A stretch of 64,000 nucleotides of DNA from Gordoniibacillus kamchatkensis (GCF_000829455.1 NZ_JXAK01000019.1:38810-102809); one strand, 5' to 3'. Counted from the stretch's first letter, positions 9,701-19,246 are shown. Numbers and translations: made by a program. The notes: generated from the letters alone by a model not told the origin.

Positions 9701-11479
9701 TTGAATCTTCATGCGCATTTGAAATGGCGTTCCGTTGGCTACAAATTATTTGTGCTTTATTTTGTCAGCATCTCCATTTCCATTATGATCATGGGGTACC
9801 TCTCATATAATAAAGCGAACGACATTATCCGCTCCAAAGTATCGCAGGTCGCGTTGCAAACCGTGCAGCAAGCCGACCGCAGGCTCGACCTTCTGATGAA
9901 CGAGTACGCCAACCGCTCCTTGCTCGTATTCGGCTACAAGGAAATCCAGAAAGGCATTCTCGGCGAATACCGGGAGAGCTACGAACAAACTTACAATAAC
10001 CAGCAAATTTCCAAATTTTTATCGAATCTGGTCAACGTGAAGAACGATACGCTCAATATTTACATTTTCGGCGAAGGCTCATCCTCGTACCGGTACAACT
10101 CCAACGGCTTTGCCGAGCTGCCGCCGGCAAGCAAAGACGATCAGGAGCAGGAATGGTATAAACAAATAATAGCAGCGAACGGTCAGGTTGTGTGGTACGG
10201 CATACGGCCGCCTTTCCCTACGAAATTCAATACGACCGGCGACAAACCGGTATTTTGCCTCGGCCGGGCGATCAAAAACCTGGACAGCAAAAATGAAATT
10301 ATCGGCGTACTGCTCATGGAGTTTGATCCCGAACCGATCCAAACGTTTTTGTCCGAAGTCAATATCCATACGAACAGCTCTACGCTTATCGTCGACCGCA
10401 ACAACACGGTCGTCGCCGACGCCGCAGGTTCGGGGCTTATGCAGCCGTCGGGGCTTAAGCTTCCCGCCGAAGCGCACGGCGTCATTACCAGCATGTTGAA
10501 CGGCAAAGAAACGATGGCCGTCTATGCCAGTACGGAAATGACCGACTGGAAGCTGGTTGGCATGGCGCCGATTAAAGACCTGATCCGCGACTCTAGCGAA
10601 ATCGAGTACTACACCCTCTATCTCGTTATCGGCTTTACCGTAGTCGCTATCGTGTTTGCGCTGATCGTCGCCAAGCAAATGCACAGGCCGGTCAGCACGT
10701 TGCTGCGCTCGATGCGCAGGGCGCGGGATGGCGACTTTGACGTCCAGATTGCGGAAGCGCGCAGCGACGAATTCGGCATGCTGTACCACAGCTTCAATAT
10801 GATGGTCACGCGAATCAAAAGCTTGATCGACGAAGTGTACATTCAAAAGCTGTTAAAAAAAGAAACGCAGCTCAAAATGATGGCGTCGCAAATCAATGCC
10901 CATTTTTTGTACAATACGCTCGATTCGATTCATTGGATATCGCGCATTTACAAAGTGGACGAGATCAGCACCATGATTTTCGGCTTGTCCAAATATCTTC
11001 GCATCAGCTTAAGCGAGGGGAAAGATTTTGTAACGGTTGCAGAATGCGTGGAGCTCCTTGAGAGCTATTTATCCATACAAAAGGTGCGATATCAAGATAA
11101 ATTCACGGTCAACATGACGGTCGAACCGGAGATTTTGCATTTCCAGGTGCTCAAATTCGTATTCCAGCCGCTGGTCGAAAATGCGATTTACCACGGCTTG
11201 GAAAACAAAAGAGGGGAGGGCCGGCTCGATATCCGCTTTCGAAGCGACGGGCACATTTTGCATTTTGAAGTGGAAGACGATGGCGTCGGGATCGAACCCG
11301 GCAAACTGGCCGAGCTTGTGGAAGTGCTTGGAAGCGATGAAGCGGCTGGAGAACATCATTTTGCCCTGAAAAATATTCAGACCCAAATCAAATTGGCGTA
11401 CGGAAAAGAGTATGGCCTTCGCATCGACAGCAAGCCCGAAGCAGGTACGAAGGTAACGCTGACTATCCCGTTGAGATAA
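9701..11479 (+). CDS. YesM-type sensor histidine kinase
   Basis: Protein of 592 residues. A membrane helix at about 13-36 is followed by an extracellular sensor region to about 300, a second helix at about 306-326, a HAMP linker, a His-kinase dimerisation helix with the acceptor His in INAHFLYNTLDS near residue 404, and an ATPase domain (N box LVENAIYHG, G box DDGVGI). The TTG start is chosen from the GGGAGG pair at 9685-9696. An ATG at 9697 is out of frame. It partners the response regulator just upstream and presumably senses a carbohydrate outside the cell. Confidence 0.92.
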   Translation: MNLHAHLKWRSVGYKLFVLYFVSISISIMIMGYLSYNKANDIIRSKVSQVALQTVQQADRRLDLLMNEYANRSLLVFGYKEIQKGILGEYRESYEQTYNNQQISKFLSNLVNVKNDTLNIYIFGEGSSSYRYNSNGFAELPPASKDDQEQEWYKQIIAANGQVVWYGIRPPFPTKFNTTGDKPVFCLGRAIKNLDSKNEIIGVLLMEFDPEPIQTFLSEVNIHTNSSTLIVDRNNTVVADAAGSGLMQPSGLKLPAEAHGVITSMLNGKETMAVYASTEMTDWKLVGMAPIKDLIRDSSEIEYYTLYLVIGFTVVAIVFALIVAKQMHRPVSTLLRSMRRARDGDFDVQIAEARSDEFGMLYHSFNMMVTRIKSLIDEVYIQKLLKKETQLKMMASQINAHFLYNTLDSIHWISRIYKVDEISTMIFGLSKYLRISLSEGKDFVTVAECVELLESYLSIQKVRYQDKFTVNMTVEPEILHFQVLKFVFQPLVENAIYHGLENKRGEGRLDIRFRSDGHILHFEVEDDGVGIEPGKLAELVEVLGSDEAAGEHHFALKNIQTQIKLAYGKEYGLRIDSKPEAGTKVTLTIPLR

Positions 11480-11606
11480 CCGGAGACCGAGAACGCTCCC
11501 GTTCCCGGTCGTCCAAACACCCACCGAAGCGCGGGTGGTTTCTTCCTCCGCAAAACAACCAAAATAACACACAAAAAACAAAAGTTCCCTCGTTACGAGA
11601 ACGGTT

Positions 11607-11620
11607 TGTAAGCGCCTACA
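11607..11620 (+). promoter_or_regulatory. cre-like operator
   Basis: TGTAAGCGCCTACA matches the Bacillus catabolite-responsive element consensus (TGWAANCGNTNWCA) at 13 of 14 positions. It overlaps a likely -10 box (TACAAT, 11617-11622), 45 nt upstream of the binding-protein gene. CcpA bound here would be expected to repress the operon. Very similar sequence recurs before two other transport genes in this window. Confidence 0.65.
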
Positions 11621-11664
11621 ATAAAAGCAAGCTCGTAAACGAGTACTCAGGAGGAGGTTAAACA

Positions 11665-13077
11665 ATGAATGAACAAAAAAGACAAACACGTTCGCGAAGC
11701 AAAAAACTGGTTACGCTGCCTTTAACCGCAACGCTCGCCATGGCGTTTACGCTGGCCGGCTGCGGCGGTTCGCAGGGCACCACGGCTCCCGCCGCCGGCG
11801 GCGACAGCAAAGGAACGACTCCCGCGCCTGCGGATACGGCCAAAGCCGGTGCTTCCAGCGGAAGCGCACCGGTGACGATCGATTTCTGGTTCCCTTGGGG
11901 CGGCGATTATCAGAAAGATTTCAAAGCTACCGTCGTCGATCCGTTCGAGAAAAAGTTCCCCAATATCAAAGTGAAAATGACATTCGTCGAGACCACCGGC
12001 CAAACGCAGGCTTCCGATAAATTGCTGACCGCGATCGCAGGCGGCAACCCGCCGGACGTCGCTTTGTTCGACCGGTTTCTGATCGGATCCTGGGCGGCGA
12101 AAGGTTCCCTCACGGACCTGACTCCTTACGTACAGGCCAGCGGCATCAAACCGGATGATTATTATAAAGGACTATGGGCCGAAGCGGTTTATAAAGATAA
12201 AGTGTACTGCCTGCCTTGGGGTACGGACAACCGGGCGATGTATTACAATAAAACGCTCATGAAGGAAGCGGGGCTCGATCCGGACAAACCGCCGAAGACG
12301 CTGCAAGAATTGGACCAAATGGCGGAGAAAATATACAAGAAGGGCGGCAACGGCAAATATTCGCAAGTCGGTTTCATCCCGTGGATGAACCAAGGCTTCC
12401 TCTATACGCAAGCTTGGAACTGGGGCGGCAAATGGGAGGACGGCAACGGCAAATTGACGCCGAACGACCCGCAAAACGTCAAAGCGCTCGCCTGGATGGC
12501 CGACTATGCCAAAAAATACGACATTTCGAATTTGACGAGCTTCTCCGACGCCATGGGCCAAACCGGCATGAACCCGTTCTGGACGGGCAAAGTCGGCTTC
12601 GTGTTCGACGGCAACTGGATCCTGAACGATTTGGCGAAATATAAGCCGAACTTTGATTGGGGCGTCGCTCCGATGCCCGCTGCCGAAGGCTACAAGTCGG
12701 TCACCTGGGCCGGCGGCTGGTCGTACGTCATCCCGAAAGGCGCCAAGCATGAGAAGGAAGCTTGGGAGTTCGTTAAATTCGTAGCTCATAAAGAAGGCAC
12801 GCTGCTGTGGGCGAAACGTCCGAATGCGGGCAACGATATTACAGCGATGCCGGCGGTTAACGACGAGCTGAAGCTGTCGAACAATCCGAACTTGAAAGTG
12901 TTCCTCGATCTGATGCCGACGGCTTTCACAAGACCGGTTACGCCGGTAGGCAGCTTGCTCTGGAACGAAACGATGCGGGTGCAAGATTTGGCTATTCATG
13001 GCAAAGGAGACGCTCAGGCGCTCCTTGACGAAGTGAAAAAGAATGTGGATGCGGAGCTGGCGAAAATCGGCAACTGA
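11665..13077 (+). CDS. Sugar ABC transporter substrate-binding lipoprotein
   Basis: Protein of 470 residues with a positively charged N-terminus, a hydrophobic segment and a lipobox ending LAGC, lipidated at Cys33. A Gly/Ala/Pro-rich linker and a family-1 extracellular solute-binding domain follow, with typical segments (GNPPDVALFD, WPWGTDNRAMYYNK-like, AWEFVKF). AGGAGGAGG precedes the ATG. It starts the import operon with two permeases downstream; no ATPase is present, so a shared MsmX-type ATPase encoded elsewhere is likely. A cre-like site sits 45 nt upstream and the two-component system is adjacent. The sugar is not determined. Confidence 0.93.
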   Translation: MNEQKRQTRSRSKKLVTLPLTATLAMAFTLAGCGGSQGTTAPAAGGDSKGTTPAPADTAKAGASSGSAPVTIDFWFPWGGDYQKDFKATVVDPFEKKFPNIKVKMTFVETTGQTQASDKLLTAIAGGNPPDVALFDRFLIGSWAAKGSLTDLTPYVQASGIKPDDYYKGLWAEAVYKDKVYCLPWGTDNRAMYYNKTLMKEAGLDPDKPPKTLQELDQMAEKIYKKGGNGKYSQVGFIPWMNQGFLYTQAWNWGGKWEDGNGKLTPNDPQNVKALAWMADYAKKYDISNLTSFSDAMGQTGMNPFWTGKVGFVFDGNWILNDLAKYKPNFDWGVAPMPAAEGYKSVTWAGGWSYVIPKGAKHEKEAWEFVKFVAHKEGTLLWAKRPNAGNDITAMPAVNDELKLSNNPNLKVFLDLMPTAFTRPVTPVGSLLWNETMRVQDLAIHGKGDAQALLDEVKKNVDAELAKIGN

Positions 13078-13097
13078 TCCCGAGGCACACACCGATT

Positions 13098-13143
13098 CGG
13101 AAAAGCGAGGGTAGGGCGGATCGCTGCGCTACCCTCCTTTCCG
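13098..13143 (+). terminator. Intra-operon stem-loop after the binding-protein gene
   Basis: A long imperfect hairpin pairs CGGAAAAGCGAGGGTAG (13098-13114) with CTACCCTCCTTTCCG (13129-13143). No T-run follows. Its place between the binding protein and the first permease suggests partial termination or 3' mRNA protection, which raises binding-protein levels over permeases. Confidence 0.7.
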
Positions 13144-13173
13144 ATAGAGATGTATAATAAGGAGGTAATGGGA

Positions 13174-14127
13174 TTGCCTGCCATCGAAACTTCCGCCGTG
13201 CAACGCACCGCTCCCGTCTCCGGGATTAAACGGACAAAGAGCGGCTTCGAACGAAAAATTACGTTGTTCGGCGTTCTTTTCGCCTTGCCATGGATCGTCG
13301 GGCTGCTGCTTTTTCACGCATTTCCGTTAATCATGTCGGCTTATTACAGCATGACTTCTTACAGCATCCTCGAGCCCGGGGAATGGGTAGGATTCGCCAA
13401 TTATAAAACTCTTTTCCAAGACGAAGTATTTTGGATCAGTATTTATAATACGTTGTACTATACGGTCATCTTTGTCCCGCTCAGCATCGTGGTGGGCATC
13501 ATTCTTGCGTTGCTGCTGAATTTGAAAATCCGCGGCCAAGGCATATACCGGACGCTGTTTTTTATTCCCAGCCTCGTTCCGCCCATTGCGACGACGATCA
13601 TATGGCTATGGCTGCTTAACCCTCAATTCGGGCTCGTCAATTACTGGCTCGATAAAATTGGCATCGCCGGGCCGCCGTGGATCGGCAGCGAATTTTGGTC
13701 AAAGCCTTCCTTGATCCTGATGAGCTTATGGGGGACAGGTCAGGCGGTCGTCATCTATTTGGCAGGATTGCAAGACATACCCCAAGATTATTACGATGCT
13801 GCCCACGTAGACGGCGCCGGGCCTTGGCAGCGCACCAGGACGATCACCTTGCCGCTGCTGACGCCGGTCATCTTTTTCAATTTGATTATGGGCACGATCG
13901 GCGCTTTGCAAAATTTCGTTCTGCCTTACGCGCTTACGAACGGGCAGGGCACGCCGGCTAATTCCATGATGTTTTACGTCATGTATTTGTACCGGAACGG
14001 CTTCGGATACTTAAAGATGGGATACGCGTCCGCCATGGCCTGGATTCTATTCTTGATCGTGGTTCTTTTAACGGCGATAATTTTCAGTTCGCAAAAACGC
14101 TGGGTCCACTATCAAGGAAAAGAATGA
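13174..14127 (+). CDS. Sugar ABC transporter permease (MalF-like)
   Basis: Protein of 317 residues with six predicted membrane helices and the ATPase-docking EAA loop DAAHVDGAGPWQRTRTITLP near residue 215. The TTG at 13174 was chosen because AAGGAGGT (13159-13166) lies 7 nt upstream; the in-frame ATG at 13168 is only 1 nt from it. It is 16 nt upstream of the second permease and forms the membrane pore with it. Confidence 0.9.
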   Translation: MPAIETSAVQRTAPVSGIKRTKSGFERKITLFGVLFALPWIVGLLLFHAFPLIMSAYYSMTSYSILEPGEWVGFANYKTLFQDEVFWISIYNTLYYTVIFVPLSIVVGIILALLLNLKIRGQGIYRTLFFIPSLVPPIATTIIWLWLLNPQFGLVNYWLDKIGIAGPPWIGSEFWSKPSLILMSLWGTGQAVVIYLAGLQDIPQDYYDAAHVDGAGPWQRTRTITLPLLTPVIFFNLIMGTIGALQNFVLPYALTNGQGTPANSMMFYVMYLYRNGFGYLKMGYASAMAWILFLIVVLLTAIIFSSQKRWVHYQGKE

Positions 14128-14143
14128 GGAGGGAGGTATCGCG

Positions 14144-14980
14144 ATGGCAACCAGAAAAGGGCTTGGAGCCGTGCAAACCGTATTGATTCACGCTTTTTTG
14201 ATCGTGGTCGGCCTCTTTTTTCTGTCGCCTTTCTTATGGATGGTGTCCACTTCGATCAAGCCGAATAGCGAATTGTTTCTTTGGCCGCCCAAGTGGATTC
14301 CCGACGTGATGGAATGGAGCAACTACCCGAAAGCGATCGATTATATTCCATTTTTTAAATATTTAGCGAATACGGTTACAATCGCCGGCTTGGCAACGGT
14401 GGGGGTACTGCTTTCGTGCCCGCTTGTCGCCTACAGCTTGGCCAGAATTCCATGGAAGGGGGCCAAACCGCTTTTTGCCGTCACGTTAATGGTTATGATG
14501 CTGCCGTACCAGGCGACGATGATTCCCATTTTTATCGCATTTAAGAATCTCGGTTTGGTAGGAACCAAAATGCCGCTCTGGTTTCCGGCCTTCTTCGGCG
14601 CACCGTTCTATATCTTTTTGCTCCGCCAGTTTTTCATGGGGCTGCCGAAGGAGCTTGAAGACGCGGCCCGCATCGACGGCGCTTCCGAGATGCGCATTTA
14701 CGGGCAAATCATGCTGCCGTTATGCCGTCCCGCTTTGCTCACGATCGCCTTATTTCAGTTAATGGGAAGCTGGAACGATTACCAAGGTCCGCTCATTTAC
14801 TTGTCGGACGAAAGCCAATATACGCTCATGCTGGGCGTTCAAGGGTTCAAAACGCAGCATAGCGCGGAATGGCAAATGATGATGGCCACGCTGGTCATGA
14901 TTACGTTTCCGATCATTTTGCTATATTTCTTTGTGCAAAAAGCGTTCATTCGCGGCATAACATTTTCAGGGATAAAATAA
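14144..14980 (+). CDS. Sugar ABC transporter permease (MalG-like)
   Basis: Protein of 278 residues with six membrane helices. The EAA loop (LEDAARIDGASEMRIYGQ) near residue 172 contacts the ATPase. GGAGGGAGG lies before the ATG. It pairs with the MalF-like permease just upstream and precedes a dehydrogenase and an isomerase that probably act on the imported sugar. Confidence 0.93.
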   Translation: MATRKGLGAVQTVLIHAFLIVVGLFFLSPFLWMVSTSIKPNSELFLWPPKWIPDVMEWSNYPKAIDYIPFFKYLANTVTIAGLATVGVLLSCPLVAYSLARIPWKGAKPLFAVTLMVMMLPYQATMIPIFIAFKNLGLVGTKMPLWFPAFFGAPFYIFLLRQFFMGLPKELEDAARIDGASEMRIYGQIMLPLCRPALLTIALFQLMGSWNDYQGPLIYLSDESQYTLMLGVQGFKTQHSAEWQMMMATLVMITFPIILLYFFVQKAFIRGITFSGIK

Positions 14981-14998
14981 TCGAGGAGGCTTAAGTTC

Positions 14999-15961
14999 AT
15001 GAGCAAAATTCGCGTAGGCATGATCGGCACGGGCGGCATTTCCCAATGGCATGCCCGGCAGCTGCTGGAGCTGGAAGAGGCGGAAATTACGGCGATTACG
15101 GATACGAGCGAGGACAATCGCGCAAAGTTCGCCGCCAAATTCGATCTTGCCGACGTTCCGCAATTTTCAGACTACAGGGATATGTTGGAACAGGCCGAGC
15201 TCGATGCGGTCGTCATCTGTTCGCCGCATACGCTTCATTTCCAGCAGGCGACCGATGCGCTGAACAAAGGGCTGCACGTGCTCATCGAGAAGCCGATGAC
15301 CTGCTCGTCGGAAGAGGCGGAGCAACTGATCGCCACCGCGGACAAAGCGGGAAAAGTGATGCAGGTGTCGTATCAGCGCCATTTTCAGCCGGAGTTTCTG
15401 TTCATCAAGGACTATATCGCCAGCGGTCAGATCGGCAAGCTGACGTCGATTACCGCCTCGCTGTATCAGGAATGGAAACAGGGCACGACCGGCTTGTGGC
15501 GGCAGGTGCCGGAGCTGTCGGGCGGCGGCATGCTGATGGATTCCGGCAGCCACATTATCGACGTGCTGCTCTGGACGACAGGCCTGACGCCGATTGAAGT
15601 GAAGCCGCAAATTCACCAGCAAGGAGCACCAGTGGAGATCGACTCGTTCACTTCGATCCGGTTTGCCGAAGGCGCCGTGGCCGGACTGAACATCGTCGGG
15701 TACGCCCCGTGCTGGCACGAAACGTACGTGTTCTGCGGCGAAAACGGTGGCATCTTTTACGACAACGGCAAAATCACGATCCGCCGCCTGCGGCAGGAGC
15801 CGATCGTGCCGGAGCTGCCGAAGCAGACGACGAACCAGGACAAAAGCTTTATCGACGCTATCCTCGGCCGCCACGAAGTGAAAGTGCCCGGCACCTTCGC
15901 GCTCAAAGTCGTGAAGTTCACGGAGATGGTGTACCAGGCGGGCGGCTATAAGCCTTATTAA
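14999..15961 (+). CDS. Gfo/Idh/MocA-family oxidoreductase
   Basis: Protein of 320 residues with nucleotide motif GTGGIS at residues 10-15, EKPMT near residue 96 and the full C-terminal domain. GAGGAGG precedes the ATG, 18 nt after the permease stop. It sits in the transport operon, so its substrate is probably the imported sugar or a derivative. It is a paralog of the 1.4-5.2 kb dehydrogenases, and again stands next to an isomerase-like TIM barrel. Confidence 0.92.
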   Translation: MSKIRVGMIGTGGISQWHARQLLELEEAEITAITDTSEDNRAKFAAKFDLADVPQFSDYRDMLEQAELDAVVICSPHTLHFQQATDALNKGLHVLIEKPMTCSSEEAEQLIATADKAGKVMQVSYQRHFQPEFLFIKDYIASGQIGKLTSITASLYQEWKQGTTGLWRQVPELSGGGMLMDSGSHIIDVLLWTTGLTPIEVKPQIHQQGAPVEIDSFTSIRFAEGAVAGLNIVGYAPCWHETYVFCGENGGIFYDNGKITIRRLRQEPIVPELPKQTTNQDKSFIDAILGRHEVKVPGTFALKVVKFTEMVYQAGGYKPY

Positions 15962-15989
15962 GGCAACGGACGAAAAAGGAGAGAGCACG

Positions 15990-16859
15990 ATGAACGTGAA
16001 ACTCGGCATGCGCATTCCGCCGAAAATCGGCGGGGAAGGTTTGGAGCAAGTTGCCGCATGGGCTAAAGAGGCAGGCCTCGACGTGCTTGACGTACCGAGG
16101 CTGGATCCGGAAGTGAAGCAAATATGCGATGCGGCGAGTATCGGGATCGGTTCCGTCGATGCGTCACAAACCGGCGCGCTGCTTAGCAGAGACGATGCCC
16201 GCCGGGAAGCGGCGGCGGAAAGCGTGAAGCGGCAAATGAGCGATATGGCGGCGCTTGGCGCAAAGGTCATGTTCATGTGCCTCGTGCCCGAGGACCATAT
16301 CGCTCCGCGCCGGGAGAGCTTCGCTATATGGAAAGATGCGTTCCCGGAGCTCGTTCGGCATGCCGAGAGCGTTGGCGTTTACATCGCTATCGAAGGCTGG
16401 CCGGGACCGGCGCCGCATTACCCGACGATCGGCTGTACGCCGGAAATGTGGCGGGCGATGTTCGAAGCGATCCCTTCCAAGCATTTCGGCCTCAATTACG
16501 ATCCGTCCCACCTGGTGCGGCTCGGTATCGACTATTTGCGGGCGCTGACGGAATTCGGCGAACGGATCAACCATTGCCACGGCAAAGATACGGAAATTTT
16601 GCACGACGAACTGTATGAATGCGGCGTTTTGCCGGCAACGTTCGGCGCGAAATACGGGTTTTCCGAAGGCTCGTGGCGCTACACGATTCCGGGGCATGGC
16701 GCGGTGGAATGGAGCAAAGTCGCCGTCAGGCTCGACCGTCTCGGTTATGAAGGCGCCGTCAGCATCGAGCTTGAGGATCACCGCTTCTGGGGAACGGCGG
16801 ACAAAGAGCGGGAAGGCATTTTAAAAGCGGCACAGCATTTGTCGTTATATTTCAAATAA
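15990..16859 (+). CDS. Sugar phosphate isomerase/epimerase-type TIM barrel
   Basis: Protein of 289 residues of the xylose-isomerase-like TIM-barrel family. Candidate metal ligands are Glu in AIEGWPGP near residue 132, Asp and His in NYDPSHL near 167-170, His in NHCHGKD near 193-195, and Glu in SIELED near 260. AAAGGAGAG precedes the ATG. It is the last gene of the ABC operon and is followed immediately by a terminator. It probably isomerises or epimerises the product of the dehydrogenase upstream; the substrate is unknown. Confidence 0.88.
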   Translation: MNVKLGMRIPPKIGGEGLEQVAAWAKEAGLDVLDVPRLDPEVKQICDAASIGIGSVDASQTGALLSRDDARREAAAESVKRQMSDMAALGAKVMFMCLVPEDHIAPRRESFAIWKDAFPELVRHAESVGVYIAIEGWPGPAPHYPTIGCTPEMWRAMFEAIPSKHFGLNYDPSHLVRLGIDYLRALTEFGERINHCHGKDTEILHDELYECGVLPATFGAKYGFSEGSWRYTIPGHGAVEWSKVAVRLDRLGYEGAVSIELEDHRFWGTADKEREGILKAAQHLSLYFK

Positions 16860-16871
16860 GGAATATAGGTG

Positions 16872-16913
16872 AAAAACCGGCATGCCCGCGATTGCTAGGG
16901 CTGCCGGTTTTTT
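16872..16913 (+). terminator. Intrinsic terminator of the 11.6-16.9 kb operon
   Basis: AAAAACCGGCA pairs with TGCCGGTTTTTT across a 19-nt loop. It lies 13 nt after the isomerase-like gene and has the expected T-run. Confidence 0.92.
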
Positions 16914-16989
16914 CGCGTACATGGCGCGAATGACTGACTGTATATGTCAGCAATTGCCATGTATACTGTATAACAGGAGGTGCAAAACA

Positions 16990-17574
16990 ATGGCCAAGAA
17001 GCCTAACGAATTGCCGATCATGCTGTTTCAAGACCAGCAAGCTCTTGAGGGCTGGCTGGAGCTCCATCACGATACTTCGCCTGGTATACGGCTGCAAATC
17101 GCGAAAAAAGGGTCCGGCGTCGTGTCCGTTTCCTATGATGAAGCGCTGGAGAGCGCGCTATGTTACGGGTGGGTCGACAGCCAAAAAGAAGCGTTTGACG
17201 AGAAGCTGTGGATTCAGCGCTTTACCCCGCGGGGGCCGAAGAGCATCTGGTCGAAAATCAACAAAGAAAAAGCGGAGCGCCTGATCGCGGAGGGACGCAT
17301 GAAGCCTCCCGGCATGCAAGCGATTGATGCCGCCAAACGAAACGGACAATGGGATAAAGCTTACGAATCGCAAAGCACGGCCTCTATGCCCGAGGATTTC
17401 GCGGCCGAACTGGAACGCAACGTCAAGGCCAAGGCATTCTATGATACACTGAATAGACAGAACCAATATGCGATTCTATTCCGAATTCACAATGCGAAAA
17501 AGCAGGAGACGCGGGTAAAACGAATCGCGCAGTTTATCGAGATGCTTGAAAAAGGCGAGAAGCTGTACCCATGA
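16990..17574 (+). CDS. YdeI/OmpD-associated family protein
   Basis: Protein of 194 residues. The segment around CYGWVDSQ, the following RFTPRGPKSIWSKIN, and the C-terminal basic block (KKQETRVKRIAQFIEML) are typical of the YdeI/OmpD-associated family. Some members have been linked to resistance to antimicrobial peptides, but the activity is unproven. Start ATG 16990 follows CAGGAGG; a longer frame upstream lacks a ribosome site and overlaps the terminator. It is an independent gene after the terminator. Confidence 0.88.
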   Translation: MAKKPNELPIMLFQDQQALEGWLELHHDTSPGIRLQIAKKGSGVVSVSYDEALESALCYGWVDSQKEAFDEKLWIQRFTPRGPKSIWSKINKEKAERLIAEGRMKPPGMQAIDAAKRNGQWDKAYESQSTASMPEDFAAELERNVKAKAFYDTLNRQNQYAILFRIHNAKKQETRVKRIAQFIEMLEKGEKLYP

Positions 17575-17642
17575 CCGTGAGTAACGCGTTATACATAGGC
17601 ATCGTCGCACATTACGAAGCGATGAGAGCGGCCAACATCTAA
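17571..17642 (+). CDS. Possible 23-codon ORF coupled to the YdeI-like gene
   Basis: ATG overlaps the upstream stop in the arrangement ATGA, which would permit coupled translation, and the frame closes after 23 codons. I recognise no family. It may be the remains of a longer gene lost in a deletion. Confidence 0.2.
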   Translation: MTVSNALYIGIVAHYEAMRAANI

Positions 17643-17661
17643 AAGATAAGAGGGATCGGAC

Positions 17662-17964
17662 TTGAACAAATTCGCCATGTATGGAAAATTAACAGCTCAT
17701 CCGGGCCAGAGGGACGCTCTCGTGCAATTGATGCTGGAAGCGGCCGACCAGCTGGATGCTATGGAAGGCTGCGAATTGTACATCATCAACGTGTCGGAAG
17801 AAGACCCGAACGTCGTTTGGGTGACGGAGCTATGGAGAGATGCCGAAGCGCATGCCGCATCGCTCAAAAACGAGTACGTATTGGCGTTGATTCAGAGCTG
17901 CAGACCGTTGATTGCCGGCGTGGAACCGGTCAAGCTGCGGCCGGTTGGAGGCAAGGGGCTCTGA
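17662..17964 (+). CDS. Antibiotic-biosynthesis-monooxygenase-type (YgiN-like) protein
   Basis: Protein of 100 residues with the small ferredoxin-like ABM fold: KLTAHPGQRDAL at the start, the CELYIIN strand, and the W-VTELW strand with conserved Glu. Such proteins are quinol monooxygenases or small-molecule oxygenases that work as dimers without a bound cofactor. TTG start at 17662 follows AGAGGGA. It stands alone between the YdeI-like gene and the GIY-YIG fragment; the substrate is unknown. Confidence 0.85.
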   Translation: MNKFAMYGKLTAHPGQRDALVQLMLEAADQLDAMEGCELYIINVSEEDPNVVWVTELWRDAEAHAASLKNEYVLALIQSCRPLIAGVEPVKLRPVGGKGL

Positions 17965-18047
17965 AGCGAGCGACATGACATATGGCCGAACAGGGAGCAA
18001 TATATATGTGATTTTGCTATATTTCCCCATCATTGGAGGGGAAAGAT

Positions 18048-18314
18048 ATGCCATCCGTTACGCTCACCTGGTACGCCAACAACGTATTTGAGCCTCACTC
18101 TGAACAGTACGGAGTGAACGACTGGATTTATCAGCTCGTTTGGCGCAATTCGAACAACACGATGCTGCCGACGTCGGCGGGGCTTTACGTCATCGAACAC
18201 CCGGCAGGCTCGCCAATTTATTCAGGTAGCTCCACCGATATTCGAAATCGATTTAACCTGAGGCCCGCGTATTTAAACACAGCTAATCAATACGCGGCGA
18301 ACGCTCAGGTCTAG
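18048..18314 (+). pseudogene. GIY-YIG-type nuclease domain, probably truncated
   Basis: A frame of 88 residues starting at an ATG behind GGAGGGG. Residues about 45-70 hold the GIY-YIG pattern: AGLYVIEH, then PIYSGSSTDIRNRF with the G-x-S-x-x-x-x-R spacing. The protein stops 15-20 residues later, before the conserved Glu and Asn of the nuclease core would appear, so a C-terminal part seems lost. The frame ends 24 nt before the tail of the convergent araC-type gene, suggesting a deletion at that junction. It may instead be a distinct short family. Confidence 0.5.
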
Positions 18315-18338
18315 GCAAAGTCGTTTCTGTGTGAGCCA

Positions 18339-19217
18339 TTAGGCTTGATACATGTGGGAAAGGGAGGCGCGATATTCATTCGGCGTCATCCCTTTCCTCT
18401 TTTTAAAGAAGTGGGCGAAATACGTCGGGCTGAAGCCGCCGACTTCCAGCGCGATTTCGCGCACCGGCTTGGACGTCGTCGCCAGCAGCGAGCAGGCTTC
18501 GCGGATGCGCCGCGCCGCGATGTAGTCGGACAAGCTGACGCCGGTATGCTCCTTGAAGATGTGCGAGATGTGATAAGGCGACAAATGGAGCGCATCGGCC
18601 AGCTGGTTCAGCTGGCAGTCATCGCGGAAATGACGTTCGATCCAGTCCATTACGGACTCGATGTGGCGGGTTATTTTATCGGACCGGTTTTTGCCGGTAT
18701 CGCTTTCCAGCATTCCTTTGCAGCTCAAATGGTTAAGCAGGGCGACGAGGCTGGCTCCGAGCCGTTCTTCACGCTCCTCCGGCTTGTCCTTGCAGGCAGC
18801 GGACAAATCGTGCATAATCGCCGGCACCACCGGATCGCCCGCCAATTCGAAACGCTGTTTTGCAACGGTTCCTTTCCACAACGTCTTGAACAGCGACTCC
18901 AGAACGGGGAAGGGCTGCAAATACGGCTCTACGCAGTGCGGATCGAACGTCAGCACGGTTCGTACATAAGGCTTTCCTGTCTGCTGGGGAGGCACTTCGA
19001 CTTTGTGCAGCTGATACGGCTGGAACAAAAACAGACACCCCGGCTCGAGGGCAACAGCCGTTTGTTCGACCATCACTTCGCCGTAACCTTCGTGCACATA
19101 GAGCAGTTCCATGCCCTGATGGGCGTGGAGCATGCGCCAATGCGACTGCATCGTTTCTATCCTGTACCCGAGCGTGAAGGCCGATGGGCCCAAGTCGATC
19201 GGTTCGATCAAGTTCAT
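18339..19217 (-). CDS. AraC-family transcriptional regulator
   Basis: Protein of 292 residues: N-terminal cupin-type sugar-binding domain (residues about 15-110, HAHQGMELLYVHEGYGEV) and a C-terminal AraC double helix-turn-helix at about 190-288. GGAGG precedes the ATG. It is divergent from the GH88 hydrolase, with a 21-bp direct-repeat operator between them, so it almost certainly activates that gene in response to an oligosaccharide or an unsaturated uronate. Confidence 0.93.
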   Translation of the reverse strand: MNLIEPIDLGPSAFTLGYRIETMQSHWRMLHAHQGMELLYVHEGYGEVMVEQTAVALEPGCLFLFQPYQLHKVEVPPQQTGKPYVRTVLTFDPHCVEPYLQPFPVLESLFKTLWKGTVAKQRFELAGDPVVPAIMHDLSAACKDKPEEREERLGASLVALLNHLSCKGMLESDTGKNRSDKITRHIESVMDWIERHFRDDCQLNQLADALHLSPYHISHIFKEHTGVSLSDYIAARRIREACSLLATTSKPVREIALEVGGFSPTYFAHFFKKRKGMTPNEYRASLSHMYQA

Positions 19218-19246
19218 TCCTCAAACCCTCCACAATGGTCACGATT

